The translations under genes and the position numbers were made by a program. The notes below the pieces were generated by a model. The model was not told the DNA's origin, ran no database searches, and worked only from the letters and a program-made list of their open reading frames with translations. Positions 26,604 through 35,650 of a stretch of DNA of 53,106 nt are shown in pieces. The stretch comes from Leptolyngbya sp. PLA1 (GTDB taxonomy: Bacteria > Planctomycetota > Phycisphaerae > Phycisphaerales > UBA1924): positions 1-53,106 of the forward strand of contig QWIH01000024.1 in assembly GCA_021405315.1 (NCBI GenBank), written 5' to 3'. The first letter of the stretch is position 1. Each line of letters begins with the position of its first letter.

Positions 26604-27558
26604 GCGGTTCACACGGATGAGGGTCCCTCTCGCAACCCGGTCGCTGCTGGGGCTCGCGCTGGTCGCGTGCGTGTTTGTGGCGTTGCCGCCTCACGCGATG
26701 CCGACGCTCGCGGACCTGCGAACGGTGGCGGTGCACGCGGTGCTGGTGGGAATCGTGGGAATCGGGCTGACGCTGGTGATCGCCGGGGGCGGGATCGACC
26801 TGTCGGTGGGGTCGGCGGTGTCCTTGTGCGGGGTCGTGGCCGCGCTGACGGCAAGGGCCGGCGCTCCGTTGGCGGTGGTGCTGCTCGCGGGGGTGGCGTG
26901 CGGCGCGGTGTGCGGGCTGTACAACGCGTGCCTTATCTGGTTGCTGAGGCTGCCGGCGTTCATCGTGACTCTGGGGACGCTGGGGCTGTTCCGTGGAGTG
27001 GCCAAGTGGCTGTCCGGCAGCCGCACGGTGGTGGCGCCGACGCTCGGGCTCGAGGATGTGATGCAGCCGGTGCCGAAGCATCCGGCGTGGGTTGTCGCGC
27101 CCGGCGTGTGGGTGCTGGCGATGCTGGCGGTGATGTGCGGCCTGGTGCTCTCTCGAACGGTGCTCGGGAGACAGACTCTGGCCTTGGGGGGGAGTGAGGA
27201 GGCGGCACGGGTTGCCGGGGTACCCGTACGACGGACGGGGATGACGACCTACGTGATGTGCGGAGTGCTGGTGGGGGTTGCCGCCTGCCTGCAGTTCGGG
27301 CGGATCACGGTGGGCGATCCCACGCTGAACGCGGGCCTCGAGCTTGAGGCGATCGCGGCGGCGGTGATCGGGGGTGCCTCTCTTGCCGGGGGCACAGGCT
27401 CCATCCTCGGCACCGTGGTCGGCGCCGTGATGATGGCGTATCTGCGGAATCGATGCGCGGCGCTGGGGTGGCCCAACTTCGTGCAGGACATGCTGGTCGG
27501 GCACCTCATCATCGCGGCGGTCGCGATCGACCGAGTGCGGGCGATCTCCCGCGGGTGA
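26596..27558 (+). CDS. Sugar ABC transporter permease (RbsC-like)
   Basis: A 320-residue permease of the branched-chain amino acid/ribose type (BPD_transp_2), with about 8-10 transmembrane helices. Signatures include LTLVIAGGGIDLSVGSAVSLCG and the coupling-helix region FIVTLGTLGLFRGVA, plus IAAAVIGGASLAGGTGSILGTVVGA. The GTG at 26596 overlaps the binding-protein stop; an ATG at 26617 is an alternative. No ATPase gene (RbsA-like) accompanies it: the next gene, 3 bases downstream, is the fucokinase-type enzyme. The ATP-hydrolysing subunit must come from elsewhere or be shared with another importer. Confidence 0.9.
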   Translation: MAERFTRMRVPLATRSLLGLALVACVFVALPPHAMPTLADLRTVAVHAVLVGIVGIGLTLVIAGGGIDLSVGSAVSLCGVVAALTARAGAPLAVVLLAGVACGAVCGLYNACLIWLLRLPAFIVTLGTLGLFRGVAKWLSGSRTVVAPTLGLEDVMQPVPKHPAWVVAPGVWVLAMLAVMCGLVLSRTVLGRQTLALGGSEEAARVAGVPVRRTGMTTYVMCGVLVGVAACLQFGRITVGDPTLNAGLELEAIAAAVIGGASLAGGTGSILGTVVGAVMMAYLRNRCAALGWPNFVQDMLVGHLIIAAVAIDRVRAISRG

Positions 27559-27561
27559 CAT

Positions 27562-30345
27562 ATGGACCCGGTATTCGACCATCTTGTGCTGACGGCGTCG
27601 AATCCCGCGCAGGCGAGGGCGTACCGCAGACAACTGAAGGAGCGAGAGGGCGAGGGAAGGCTCGGGGGGATCGGCGCATGGCACGTCATGGAGGACCCTG
27701 ACGGGCGGCGAGTGGGGTCCGGGGCGGCAACATTCATGGCCTTGCGAGCGCTCGCGTCGGAACGGGGCGGCGCGGCGTTCGTGAGGCGGTCGCGGGTGTT
27801 GGTGCTGCACTCCGGAGGAGACAGCCGCCGACTGCCCGCGTTTGCCTCGCTCGGCAAGGCGTTTGTCCCACTGCCCGTGAGGGATCCGTGGGGAAGGCCG
27901 GTGGCGCTGCTGGACCTCATCCTCGTGGATCTGTGCGAGGCGGCGCGGCGAGGATTGGAGGAGGGCGAGGCTCGCCTTGTGGTGGCGTGCGGCGACGTGT
28001 ACCTCGGCATGGGGCCGGCGGGCGTGAGCCTGTCCGGGACGGGTATCAGGTGCGTGGCATTCCGAGCGCCGTACAAGGTCGCCGCGAGGCACGGGGTATT
28101 CGTGACAGACCACTCGGGACGGGTGGAGCGGGTGTTGCAGAAGCCGGGGCGTGAGGACTCGGCGGGCCTTCGGCACCGGGGTGGGTTCCTCGTGGACTCC
28201 GGGGTGTTCAGCCTTGGGCCCGAGACGATCCTCCGCGTGATGCGGGGCCTGGGAGCGGGTCTTCGCGGGGAGCGGGCCGGGTTGCTCGGGGAGATCAGGC
28301 GAGGCCACGCACCGGCACTGGACCTGTACCAGGATCTTCCGGCGGCGGCGCTGGCGACCGGAGGAGCCGACCGGCTGCGTGGGGCACTCCGGGGCACCGC
28401 ACTGCGCGTGAGCGAGCTGCCGAGGTGCGATTTCCTGCACGTGGGAACGACTCGGGAGTTGCTGGAACTCCCCGAGCGGCTGGAGACCACGCGGCTGCCG
28501 GATGGCTTTGTGCGGAGCCGGGCGGACTGGCGCGTGCTGAGAGACCGTCGAGCCAGACTGGTGGTTGGCCTGAAGCGCATCCCCGCGTGGCTTCCCCGGT
28601 GTTCCGGGCTTGCGATGCTCCCCGTTGCCCGGGGGTCCTGGGCCGCGCTGGTCTTCGGGGTCGGGGACGACTTCAAGACGACTTGCGAGGCCGGCGGGAC
28701 TCTGCTGGGCCGCCCGCTTTCCGGATGGGACGATGGCTCGCTTTGGGAACACGGAGCGGAACGGACGCTGTGGAGCGCAAGAGCATGGCCCGTGGGCAGC
28801 AGGCGCGAGGTGCTGCGTCTGGGGGCGAGACTGTGCGGCGGTCACCTCCCCCGCTCGACCAGTCGCCGCGCCCTGTCGGACCTCGTGCATCGGGTGGATC
28901 AGGCGAGGCTCGCGAACATGCTTCACACGGCGGACCGCGCGGGCCTGCTGCGTGATCTGCGTGCGGGTGCCCCGGTGTGGGAGATGCCCGCCCCCACCAT
29001 TGCGGAACTCGCGGGTTCGGCGGGAGAGGCAAGGCGAGTCTCACGGGCGGCTGAAGCGCTGGCCATGAGAGCGCCCGCGGACGCGCGGGCGCGCTGGTGG
29101 AGGGTCGCAGCGAGAGTCTGCGAGCGTTGGGAGTCGCTGCGCCATCGTGGTGCGCGATGCAATGAGCGCGTCTTCGAGTCCATCGCGCAGGTGGGAACCG
29201 CGACCCCATCACGGCGCGTGGGGCGTCCTCGCGCGGCGCTGCCGGTGGGAGCGTGCGTCGTGGCAACCGCTCCTGCGCGGATTGACCTCGCCGGGGGCTG
29301 GTCGGACACGCCTCCGATGTGCAATCGGTTTGGCGGGCTCGTGGTGAACATGGCCGTCTCACTGAACGGAGGGCACCCGATCGAGGTGCGATGCCGCCCG
29401 CTGGAGGAGCCCGAGTTGCGGATCCGGAGCCTTGATCTGGGGCTGGAGCGTGTGATCCGGTCGGCGGAGGCAACGAGGCGGTTTGACGACCCGCGGGACT
29501 GGACGGCACTTGCTCGCGGCGCGGTGGTGCTCTCGGGTCTGTGCCCGCCGTCGGGCGGTCCGACGCTCCGGGCCTGGCTGGGTGAACGGGGCGGGATTGA
29601 AGTCACCATGCACTCAAAGGTCCCCAAGGGGTCGGGGCTGGGGACCAGTTCAGTTCTGGGCGCGACGATCCTGGCCGCGCTCGCACGCCTGGCGGGGAAC
29701 GCGCGGCGGCGCCCCTTGGATGCCGAACTCGTGCGGAGGACGAGCAGCCTGGAGCAGCTCATCACGACCGGCGGGGGATGGCAGGATCAGGCGGGCGGGC
29801 TGGTCCCCGGGGTAAAGGTCCTGACGACCCAACCGGGCGCGGTACAGACTCCCCGCATTGAGCGTCTGCGTGCCACGCGATTCGAGCGGATGCTGGCTGA
29901 ACGTGGGGTGCTGTACTACACCGGGGAGCAGAGATTGGCGAGGGACATCCTGCGATCCGTGGTCGGGCGCTTCGTGGACGAGGACCCGGCGGCGCTGCGG
30001 CTGCTCCATGAGATCAAAGGGCACGCGAGTGAACTCGGCGCTGCGATCCGTGCCGGGGACGCGGAGGCTGCGGTGCACTGGCTTACATGCGCCTCTGAGT
30101 TGAAGAGCCGACTGGACCCCGGCACGATCACACCGAACATCCGCTCGCTGCTGCAAGAGGGGCGGGGATTGCTGTCGGGTTGGTGCACGCCCGGCGCAGG
30201 GGGTGGTGGCTACGTGCTGCTCATCGCCCGGTCACGCGGCGCTCGCGCGAGACTTGAGCGTCAACTGGCGGAGCGTAGCGGACCGCATGGAGCGGGAGCT
30301 TCAGTGTGGGGCATTGACCACGCGGGGATTCGGGTCAGCGTCTAG
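27562..30345 (+). CDS. fkp: Bifunctional fucokinase/L-fucose-1-phosphate guanylyltransferase-like
   Basis: A 927-residue two-domain enzyme. Residues about 75-450 resemble the L-fucokinase/GDP-fucose pyrophosphorylase domain: LHSGGDSRRLPAFASLGKAF (near residue 82, the nucleotide-binding loop), then VACGDVYLG and FLVDSGVFSLGPET. Residues about 565-925 are a GHMP kinase domain: ATAPARIDLAGGWSDTPP (residue about 567), VPKGSGLGTSSVLGATIL (the ATP-binding glycine loop, about 685) and GAGGGGYVLLI. In Bacteroides, Fkp uses the two domains to turn free L-fucose into GDP-L-fucose for glycan fucosylation. Gene order (uptake, then this) supports salvage of an external deoxysugar. Substrate identity (fucose or a related sugar) is inferred. 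Its end overlaps the regulator gene by 11 bases, convergently. Confidence 0.88.
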   Translation: MDPVFDHLVLTASNPAQARAYRRQLKEREGEGRLGGIGAWHVMEDPDGRRVGSGAATFMALRALASERGGAAFVRRSRVLVLHSGGDSRRLPAFASLGKAFVPLPVRDPWGRPVALLDLILVDLCEAARRGLEEGEARLVVACGDVYLGMGPAGVSLSGTGIRCVAFRAPYKVAARHGVFVTDHSGRVERVLQKPGREDSAGLRHRGGFLVDSGVFSLGPETILRVMRGLGAGLRGERAGLLGEIRRGHAPALDLYQDLPAAALATGGADRLRGALRGTALRVSELPRCDFLHVGTTRELLELPERLETTRLPDGFVRSRADWRVLRDRRARLVVGLKRIPAWLPRCSGLAMLPVARGSWAALVFGVGDDFKTTCEAGGTLLGRPLSGWDDGSLWEHGAERTLWSARAWPVGSRREVLRLGARLCGGHLPRSTSRRALSDLVHRVDQARLANMLHTADRAGLLRDLRAGAPVWEMPAPTIAELAGSAGEARRVSRAAEALAMRAPADARARWWRVAARVCERWESLRHRGARCNERVFESIAQVGTATPSRRVGRPRAALPVGACVVATAPARIDLAGGWSDTPPMCNRFGGLVVNMAVSLNGGHPIEVRCRPLEEPELRIRSLDLGLERVIRSAEATRRFDDPRDWTALARGAVVLSGLCPPSGGPTLRAWLGERGGIEVTMHSKVPKGSGLGTSSVLGATILAALARLAGNARRRPLDAELVRRTSSLEQLITTGGGWQDQAGGLVPGVKVLTTQPGAVQTPRIERLRATRFERMLAERGVLYYTGEQRLARDILRSVVGRFVDEDPAALRLLHEIKGHASELGAAIRAGDAEAAVHWLTCASELKSRLDPGTITPNIRSLLQEGRGLLSGWCTPGAGGGGYVLLIARSRGARARLERQLAERSGPHGAGASVWGIDHAGIRVSV

Positions 30346-31045
30346 CGGACTGTCTGGGCGTCGGACCGGGGCGCGCACGCAGTTGGAGAGGCTCCACGAT
30401 GATGCGGCTCGCGGCGGCCATGGAGAGCGAGACTGTGCTCCGGCGACCCGCGCGAACGGCCATCGCGTCCGCGCCGGGCTGCGTCGAGCGGACCGTGATG
30501 CTCGCGCCGGGAACGAGGCCCGCGCCGGCGAGAAACCGCAGGACGTCCGCACGCTGATCGGCAATTCGAATGAGGCGCACCTGGTCGCCGGCCCGAAAGG
30601 CCCCGAGGGGCATGCCGCCGGCAGGGAGCACCACGCCCTGAGCATCGGGGATCGGGTCTCCGTGCGGATCGGCGCGCGGTCGGCCAAGCATCTGGTCGAG
30701 GCGGTCGATGAGGCGGGCAGAGACGGCGTGCTCCAGGCGTTCGGCTTCTTCGTGCACCTCCGCCCAGTCCATGCCAACGACGCTGACGAGGAAGGCCTCG
30801 AGGACGCGGTGTCGGCGGATGACATCCGCCGCCGCGCGGCGGCCCCGCGGCGTGAGCCTCACTCCGCCGTAGCGGCGATACGTGGCCAGCCCCTCACGGG
30901 CGAGGCGTCGGACCATGGAGGTCGCCGTGCCCGATGTGACTCCGACGATGGCGGCGAGACGGCCGACGCTGGCCTGCCCGGTGCCGGACTCAGCGCCGAG
31001 TGAGAAGATCGCCTTCAGGTAATTTTCAACTGGTTCGCTGGGCAT
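30335..31045 (-). CDS. DtxR/MntR-family metal-dependent transcriptional regulator
   Basis: A 236-residue metalloregulator with all three domains: an N-terminal winged helix (ENYLKAIFSL, ASVGRLAAIVGVTSGTATSMVRRLAREGL), the dimerisation/metal domain (RRHRVLEAFLVSVVGMDWAEVHEEAERLEHAVS, ending DPHGDPIPDA), and a C-terminal SH3/FeoA-like domain (VVLPAGG to IIVEPL). Metal ligands of the dimerisation domain (His, Glu-Glu-His cluster) are kept. At the N-terminal position where MntR has Asp8 and Glu11 this protein has Asn8 and Lys11, so the metal site may differ. It is divergent from the metal importer, and a perfect palindrome lies in between, so it probably represses that operon when Mn2+ or Fe2+ is replete. 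Confidence 0.92.
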   Translation of the reverse strand: MPSEPVENYLKAIFSLGAESGTGQASVGRLAAIVGVTSGTATSMVRRLAREGLATYRRYGGVRLTPRGRRAAADVIRRHRVLEAFLVSVVGMDWAEVHEEAERLEHAVSARLIDRLDQMLGRPRADPHGDPIPDAQGVVLPAGGMPLGAFRAGDQVRLIRIADQRADVLRFLAGAGLVPGASITVRSTQPGADAMAVRAGRRSTVSLSMAAASRIIVEPLQLRARPGPTPRQSARR

Positions 31046-31082
31046 GGAGAGGCGCGTTGACGCCGTGGCGAGGTCCGGCTAG

Positions 31083-31100
31083 TGTTTGATTCGTCAAACA
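31083..31100. promoter_or_regulatory. Palindromic operator, likely DtxR/MntR binding site
   Basis: A perfect inverted repeat TGTTTGA-TTCG-TCAAACA with 7-base arms and a 4-base spacer, 38 bases upstream of the regulator start (− strand) and 62 bases upstream of the binding-protein start (+ strand). It overlaps the probable -35 of the importer promoter, as expected for a repressor. The binding claim is an inference from placement. Confidence 0.7.
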
Positions 31101-31115
31101 TTGTATTTTGATACT
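31086..31115 (+). promoter_or_regulatory. Putative promoter of the metal importer operon
   Basis: TTGATT (31086-31091) and GATACT (31110-31115) are 18 bases apart, each 4 of 6 to the sigma-70 consensus. The -35 lies within the palindrome. The AT-rich patch stands out in a GC-rich background. Confidence 0.5.
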
Positions 31116-31161
31116 TGGTAGAGTGTAGCCGCCGTACGGGCGGGATCACGCGGAGATCACG

Positions 31162-32157
31162 ATGAGCCGGGCATGGGTGACGATCGCGCTGGCGCTGGCA
31201 TTCACGGCCCTCAGCGGGTGCGGCCGGCCAACACCCCCATCGGGCCCGCCGCTGGTAGTCGCGACGACCGGCATGGTGGGTGACTTGGCCCGGGAGATCG
31301 GGGGAGAGAGGGTGCGTGTGGCGGTGTTGATGGGGGAAGGGGTGGACCCGCACCTGTACAAGGCCTCTCCCGGGGATGTGAGCCAGCTCTCGGAGGCACG
31401 CCTGGTGCTCTACAGCGGGCTGCACCTGGAAGGGCGGATGGGAGATGTGCTGGCGGGGTTGCGGAGAGAAAAGCCGACGGTTGCGGTTGCCGACGCCATC
31501 CCGGCCGATCTGCTGAGGCACCCCTCGGGTTCCGACGGGCACCCGGATCCTCACGTGTGGTTCGACGCGGCGCTGTGGGCTCGCGGGATCGCGGTGACGC
31601 GGGACGCGCTCTCGGGGCTGGATCCGGCCGGTGCGGGCGAGTTTGTGGTCCGGGCGGGGGCATACGCGGACGTGCTGCGGGCGCTGGACGAGTATGCGAG
31701 GCAGTGCCTGAGCGCCGTGCCGCCCGAATCACGCGTGATGGTGACGGCGCACGATGCCTTCGGGTATTTCGGCCGGGCCTACGGCGTGGAGGTTCTCGCG
31801 ATCCAGGGCATCTCGACGGACAGCGAGGCGAGCCTGCGGGACATCAATCACCTGGTAGACACGCTGGCCACACGGAAGATTCCCGCGGTGTTCGTGGAGA
31901 GCAGCGTCCCTCGCAAGACCATCGATGCACTCGTGGAAGGGTGCGCGGCCAGGGGGCATCGGCTGACGATCGGCGGTGAGCTGTACAGCGATGCGCTGGG
32001 CAGCGCGGGCACGCCGGAGGGGACCTACGTCGGGGCCTTCGTGCACAACGTCGAAACCGTGACACGTGCACTCGGGGGTCGCCTCCCGGACTCGAGGCCC
32101 GGCGTGCTCGCGGATTATCTCGCGGCGAAGACTCCGCGGGGAGGGCCGCCGGGATGA
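31162..32157 (+). CDS. Metal ABC transporter substrate-binding lipoprotein (ZnuA/TroA family)
   Basis: A 331-residue cluster A-I (SBP_bac_9) binding protein. The signal ends in a lipobox (ALSGC). The four metal ligands are visible: His64 in DPHLYKAS, His131 in DPHVWFDA, Glu246 in AVFVESSVP and Asp277 in ELYSDALG. The His-His-Glu-Asp set with a short, non-His-rich loop favours Mn2+ (TroA/PsaA/MntC type) over Zn2+ (ZnuA), and the MntR-type regulator next door agrees. It is the first gene of a four-gene importer; the next gene begins inside its stop (ATGA). Confidence 0.93.
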   Translation: MSRAWVTIALALAFTALSGCGRPTPPSGPPLVVATTGMVGDLAREIGGERVRVAVLMGEGVDPHLYKASPGDVSQLSEARLVLYSGLHLEGRMGDVLAGLRREKPTVAVADAIPADLLRHPSGSDGHPDPHVWFDAALWARGIAVTRDALSGLDPAGAGEFVVRAGAYADVLRALDEYARQCLSAVPPESRVMVTAHDAFGYFGRAYGVEVLAIQGISTDSEASLRDINHLVDTLATRKIPAVFVESSVPRKTIDALVEGCAARGHRLTIGGELYSDALGSAGTPEGTYVGAFVHNVETVTRALGGRLPDSRPGVLADYLAAKTPRGGPPG

Positions 32158-32960
32158 GCCCCGAACCGACGAGCAGCACAGTCACCGGGGCGCCGGTTCC
32201 GGTCGTGGACGTGCACGACGTGACCGTGGCGTATCACCGCAGGCCGGTGCTTTGGGACATCGATGTGCAGGTGCCCGCCGGGAAGCTGGTGGCGATCGTC
32301 GGCCCAAACGGCGCGGGAAAGTCAACGCTGCTGAAGGCCGTGCTCGGGCTGGTGCCACTCGCCAGCGGCCAGGTCACAGTGCTGGGCGGCTCGCTGCGGA
32401 GCGTGCGGAGGCGGGTGGGATACGTGCCCCAGCGTGAGGCCGTGGACTGGGACTTTCCGATCACGGTTTCCGAAGTGGTGCAGATGGGCCGGTACGGCAA
32501 GCTGGGCTGGATCCGCCGGCCCGGGGCCGCGGACCGGGAGATCGCGCGGGAGTGCCTGGCGAAGGTGGGCATGGAGGCGATGAGCGAGCGGCAGATCAGC
32601 CAGCTCTCCGGGGGACAGCAGCAGCGAGTGTTCCTGGCGCGGGCGCTGGCCCAGGAGGCGGAACTTTATCTCATGGACGAGCCGTTCGCGGGCGTGGATG
32701 CGGCGACCGAGCGGGTGATCGTCGAGGTGCTGCGGGGCCTTCGCGATGCCGGAAGGACGGTCGTCGCGGTGCATCACGATCTGCAAACCGTGCCGGAGTA
32801 CTTCGATCACGTGATTATGCTCAACCTGAGGCTGGTCGCGGCGGGCCCCGTCGGCACCACCTTCACAGGAGCCAACCTCCAATCAACCTACGGCGGGCGT
32901 CTCACGCTGCTGGACCAGGCGGCGGAGGCCATCCGCAAGGGAACTGTCGCGGACCACTAG
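32154..32960 (+). CDS. Metal ABC transporter ATP-binding protein
   Basis: A 268-residue ABC ATPase. Walker A is GPNGAGKST, the signature motif LSGGQQQR, Walker [11 protein letters not shown] and the switch His in VAVHHDL. The Y-loop region and Q-loop residues ([16 protein letters not shown]) are typical of the Mn/Zn/Fe (MntB/TroB/ZnuC) subfamily. It powers import of metal with the two permeases that follow. It overlaps the binding-protein gene by 4 bases, with only 3 bases before the first permease. Confidence 0.95.
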   Translation: MSPEPTSSTVTGAPVPVVDVHDVTVAYHRRPVLWDIDVQVPAGKLVAIVGPNGAGKSTLLKAVLGLVPLASGQVTVLGGSLRSVRRRVGYVPQREAVDWDFPITVSEVVQMGRYGKLGWIRRPGAADREIARECLAKVGMEAMSERQISQLSGGQQQRVFLARALAQEAELYLMDEPFAGVDAATERVIVEVLRGLRDAGRTVVAVHHDLQTVPEYFDHVIMLNLRLVAAGPVGTTFTGANLQSTYGGRLTLLDQAAEAIRKGTVADH

Positions 32961-32963
32961 CCC

Positions 32964-34298
32964 ATGGACCAGTTGATCCGTCTGCTGACGCTCCAGGATG
33001 CGAACACCCGCACGGTGTTGCTGGGCACCACGATTCTGGGGGGCGCCTCGGGGGTGGTGGGCGTGTTCGCCGTGCTGCGCAAGCGGTCGTTGGTGGCGGA
33101 CGCCGTGGCGCACGCGTCGCTCCCGGGCGTGTGCCTCGCGTACATGGTGGTCGGGGACCGCAGCTTCGCGGCGTTCATGCTGGGGGCGCTGGTGATGGGC
33201 CTCATCGCCGGAGGGTTTATTGCGTTTGTGCGGGCCGCGACGCGGACCAAGGAGGATGCCGCGATCGGGCTTGCGGTGGGAGGCTTCTTCGGGCTCGGCA
33301 TTGCGCTCTCGCGGATCATTCAGTCCACGCCGGGCGGAACCAAGGCGGGGCTCGACGGGTTCATCTTCGGCAAAGCGGCGAGCATGGTCAGCACCGATGC
33401 GGCCCTCATCGGCGTCGTCGCGGCGGTCGTGCTGCTCGGGTGCGTGCTCCTGTTCAAGGAGTTCCGCGTGGTCTGCTTCGATCGGGAGTTTGCTTCGGGC
33501 CAGGGGTGGCCCACGCTCCTCATCGACATGTTGCTGATGATGCTGGTCTGCGTGTGCACGGTGGCAGGACTGCCCGCTGTCGGGGTCGTTCTCATGGTCT
33601 CGCTCATCGTGATACCGGCGGCGGCCGCGAGATTTTGGACCGAGCGACTCACCCCGATGGTGCTTCTCGCGGGAGTCATCGGGGGGACGTGCGGGCTCCT
33701 TGGGACGGCGCTGAGCGCGACGCTGCCCGCGCCTCAATCCGGCCTGTCACGGGGCTGGCCCACGGGGCCGGTCATCACGCTTGTGGGGACAGCGGTCTTT
33801 GTGGTGTCGCTCCTCGCGGCACCAGAGCGTGGCGTAGTCGCGGCATGGGTACGTCGGTCGAGGCTGCGCCGCCGCATCGCCCGCCAGAACCTGCTTCGGG
33901 CCGTGTACGAGCATCTCGAGCGTGGAGGGGACTTCGCGCGTGCGTGGACGCCCGCGGCGCTGGAGCCCGGCGCTGTCCGCGGGCTGCCCGCGGCAAGGCG
34001 TGCGGGACTCGTCCGGGCGTCGGGCGCTCAACTGGTGCTGACAACAGAGGGTCGGGCTGCGGCGGCGCGGGTCGTGCGGGCACACCGACTGTGGGAACTG
34101 TTCCTGATCACAGGTGCGAGCCTGGCGACGGATCGTGTGGACAGGGACGCTGACGAGATCGAGCATCACCTCTCGCCGGAACTGCTCGCTCAGCTGGAGG
34201 CGAGGCTCGCTGCCGAGGGGAGGCTCCCGGCGGGCGTGCCCCGGTCACCGCATGAGCAGACGGCGGGTCCCGCCGGAGCGGGGGTGGTCGACTCATGA
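32964..34298 (+). CDS. Metal ABC permease fused to a C-terminal DtxR-like domain (1)
   Basis: A 444-residue protein, much longer than the usual 270-300-residue ABC-3 permease. Residues about 1-285 are the permease core (VFAVLRKRSLVADAVAHASLPGVC, IGLAVGGFFGLGIAL, GVVLMVSLIVIPAAAARFWT). Residues about 295-444 are cytosolic and look like a DtxR protein: a degenerate winged helix (ARQNLLRAVYEHLERGG, AARRAGLVRASGAQLVLTTEGRAAAARVV) followed by the dimerisation-type helix RAHRLWELFLITGASLATDRVDRDADEIEHHLSPELLAQL. His near 374 and the later Glu-His pair echo the metal ligands of the adjacent regulator. A metal-sensing lid on the transporter is an inference. Its last 4 bases overlap the second permease. 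Confidence 0.9.
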   Translation: MDQLIRLLTLQDANTRTVLLGTTILGGASGVVGVFAVLRKRSLVADAVAHASLPGVCLAYMVVGDRSFAAFMLGALVMGLIAGGFIAFVRAATRTKEDAAIGLAVGGFFGLGIALSRIIQSTPGGTKAGLDGFIFGKAASMVSTDAALIGVVAAVVLLGCVLLFKEFRVVCFDREFASGQGWPTLLIDMLLMMLVCVCTVAGLPAVGVVLMVSLIVIPAAAARFWTERLTPMVLLAGVIGGTCGLLGTALSATLPAPQSGLSRGWPTGPVITLVGTAVFVVSLLAAPERGVVAAWVRRSRLRRRIARQNLLRAVYEHLERGGDFARAWTPAALEPGAVRGLPAARRAGLVRASGAQLVLTTEGRAAAARVVRAHRLWELFLITGASLATDRVDRDADEIEHHLSPELLAQLEARLAAEGRLPAGVPRSPHEQTAGPAGAGVVDS

Positions 34299-35650
34299 CG
34301 CCCCCCCACTCTCAGCCGGGCATTGATTCAGCATGGGCGGTTCTATCGCTCGGCTTCGGCGCGACGGAAGCGTGGACGCTGGCCACGGCGGTGCTGTGCG
34401 CCGTCGGGTGCGGGGTGGTCGGGTGTTTTCTGGTACTTCGAAGGCTCTCGCTGCTCGGGGATGCGATCTCGCACTCCGTGCTCCCCGGGCTGGCGGCGGC
34501 GTTCATCATCACGCAGTCCCGGGGCACGATCCCCATGCTGGCGGGGGCACTCGTGGTCGGGCTTCTCACCGGGTTCCTGTCCGCGGGGCTCAGCCGCTGG
34601 GGCCGCGTATCGGAGGACTCGTCCCTTGGCGTGGTGTTCTCTTCGTTGTTCGCCCTTGGCGTGCTGATGATCACCTGGGTCGCTCGGGACGTGGACCTGG
34701 ACCCGGGGTGCGTTCTGTATGGCCTGATCGAGTTCGTGCCCTTTGACCGGATCGGGATAGCGGGGCTCGAAGTGCCCCGTGCCATGGTCGGGATCGGCGT
34801 GATGCTGCTGGTGTCTGTGACGCTGATCGTGGTGTTCTTCAAGGAACTGCGGATCACGGCGTTTGACCCATCGCTCGCGACGACGATGGGCATCAGCGCC
34901 GCGGTGATGCACTACGGACTCATGGGTGTGGTCGCGGCGACGACAGTGGTGTCGTTCGAGGCCGTAGGGTCGATTCTGGTCGTCGCCATGCTGGTGGCGC
35001 CGGGGGCGGCGGCCCAGCTCATGACCGACCGTCTTCACCGCATGCTTTGGCTCGCCGCAGGAGTGGCGGCCCTCGCGGCCGTGCTCGGGTACGGCGCGGC
35101 CTTGGCCCTCAATACTTCGATCGCCGGGATGATCGCCACGGCCTCGCTGGCGATGTACGTGCTGGCGGCGCTGCTGGCGCCGGCGCATGGGTGGTTGCCC
35201 AGGCTCGTCCGCCGGTACGCGCTCTCACTCCGAATCGCGCGTGAAGACCTCTTGGGGCTTCTGTATCGGCGTTACGAGAAGGGGCAAGCCGCGGGCACGG
35301 AGGCCGAGCCTCTGGCGGAGGCGGCGGCGATGCGGGCGCTCGGGGGAGGGATGCTGTCGCGGCTGGCGACCTGGGGGCTCCGCCGCGAGGGGCTGGCTGA
35401 GGTACGTGGAGGCGGATTGGTCGCGACGTCGGCGGGGCTGAGCCGAGCGAGGGGGGTGATTCGGAGTCATCGACTGTGGGAGTCGTATCTGGCCAGAAAC
35501 TTGCCACTTCCGGCGGACCACCTGCACGAGCCGGCGCACCGGGCCGAGCACTTCCTGACGCCGGAGGCAGTCGAAGCGCTGAGCGAGATGACGCCGGAGT
35601 CCGTGGACCCTCACGGGAAGTCGATCCCGCCGGCCTCAAGGGGCGAGTAA
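34295..35650 (+). CDS. Metal ABC permease fused to a C-terminal DtxR-like domain (2)
   Basis: A 451-residue permease paralogous to the preceding gene. The membrane core (residues about 20-295) has GCFLVLRRLSLLGDAISHSVLPGL, SLGVVFSSLFALGVLM and VGSILVVAMLVAPGAAAQLM. The C-terminal 140 residues resemble DtxR even more clearly than in the first permease: VIRSHRLWESYLARNLPLPADHLHEPAHRAEHFLTPEAVEAL with His392, and then DPHGKSIPPA near residue 437, matching DPHGDPIPDA of the free regulator. The SH3-like third domain is missing. A heterodimer of the two permeases would bring two sensor domains together. This pairing is a hypothesis. Confidence 0.9.
   Translation: MTPPHSQPGIDSAWAVLSLGFGATEAWTLATAVLCAVGCGVVGCFLVLRRLSLLGDAISHSVLPGLAAAFIITQSRGTIPMLAGALVVGLLTGFLSAGLSRWGRVSEDSSLGVVFSSLFALGVLMITWVARDVDLDPGCVLYGLIEFVPFDRIGIAGLEVPRAMVGIGVMLLVSVTLIVVFFKELRITAFDPSLATTMGISAAVMHYGLMGVVAATTVVSFEAVGSILVVAMLVAPGAAAQLMTDRLHRMLWLAAGVAALAAVLGYGAALALNTSIAGMIATASLAMYVLAALLAPAHGWLPRLVRRYALSLRIAREDLLGLLYRRYEKGQAAGTEAEPLAEAAAMRALGGGMLSRLATWGLRREGLAEVRGGGLVATSAGLSRARGVIRSHRLWESYLARNLPLPADHLHEPAHRAEHFLTPEAVEALSEMTPESVDPHGKSIPPASRGE

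Noticed and set aside
26323..28926. A very long open frame on the reverse strand (867 codons)
   Set aside because: It runs antisense to the permease and fucokinase genes, has Arg/Pro/His-rich composition typical of GC-rich shadow frames, and matches no family. Both sense genes are recognised.
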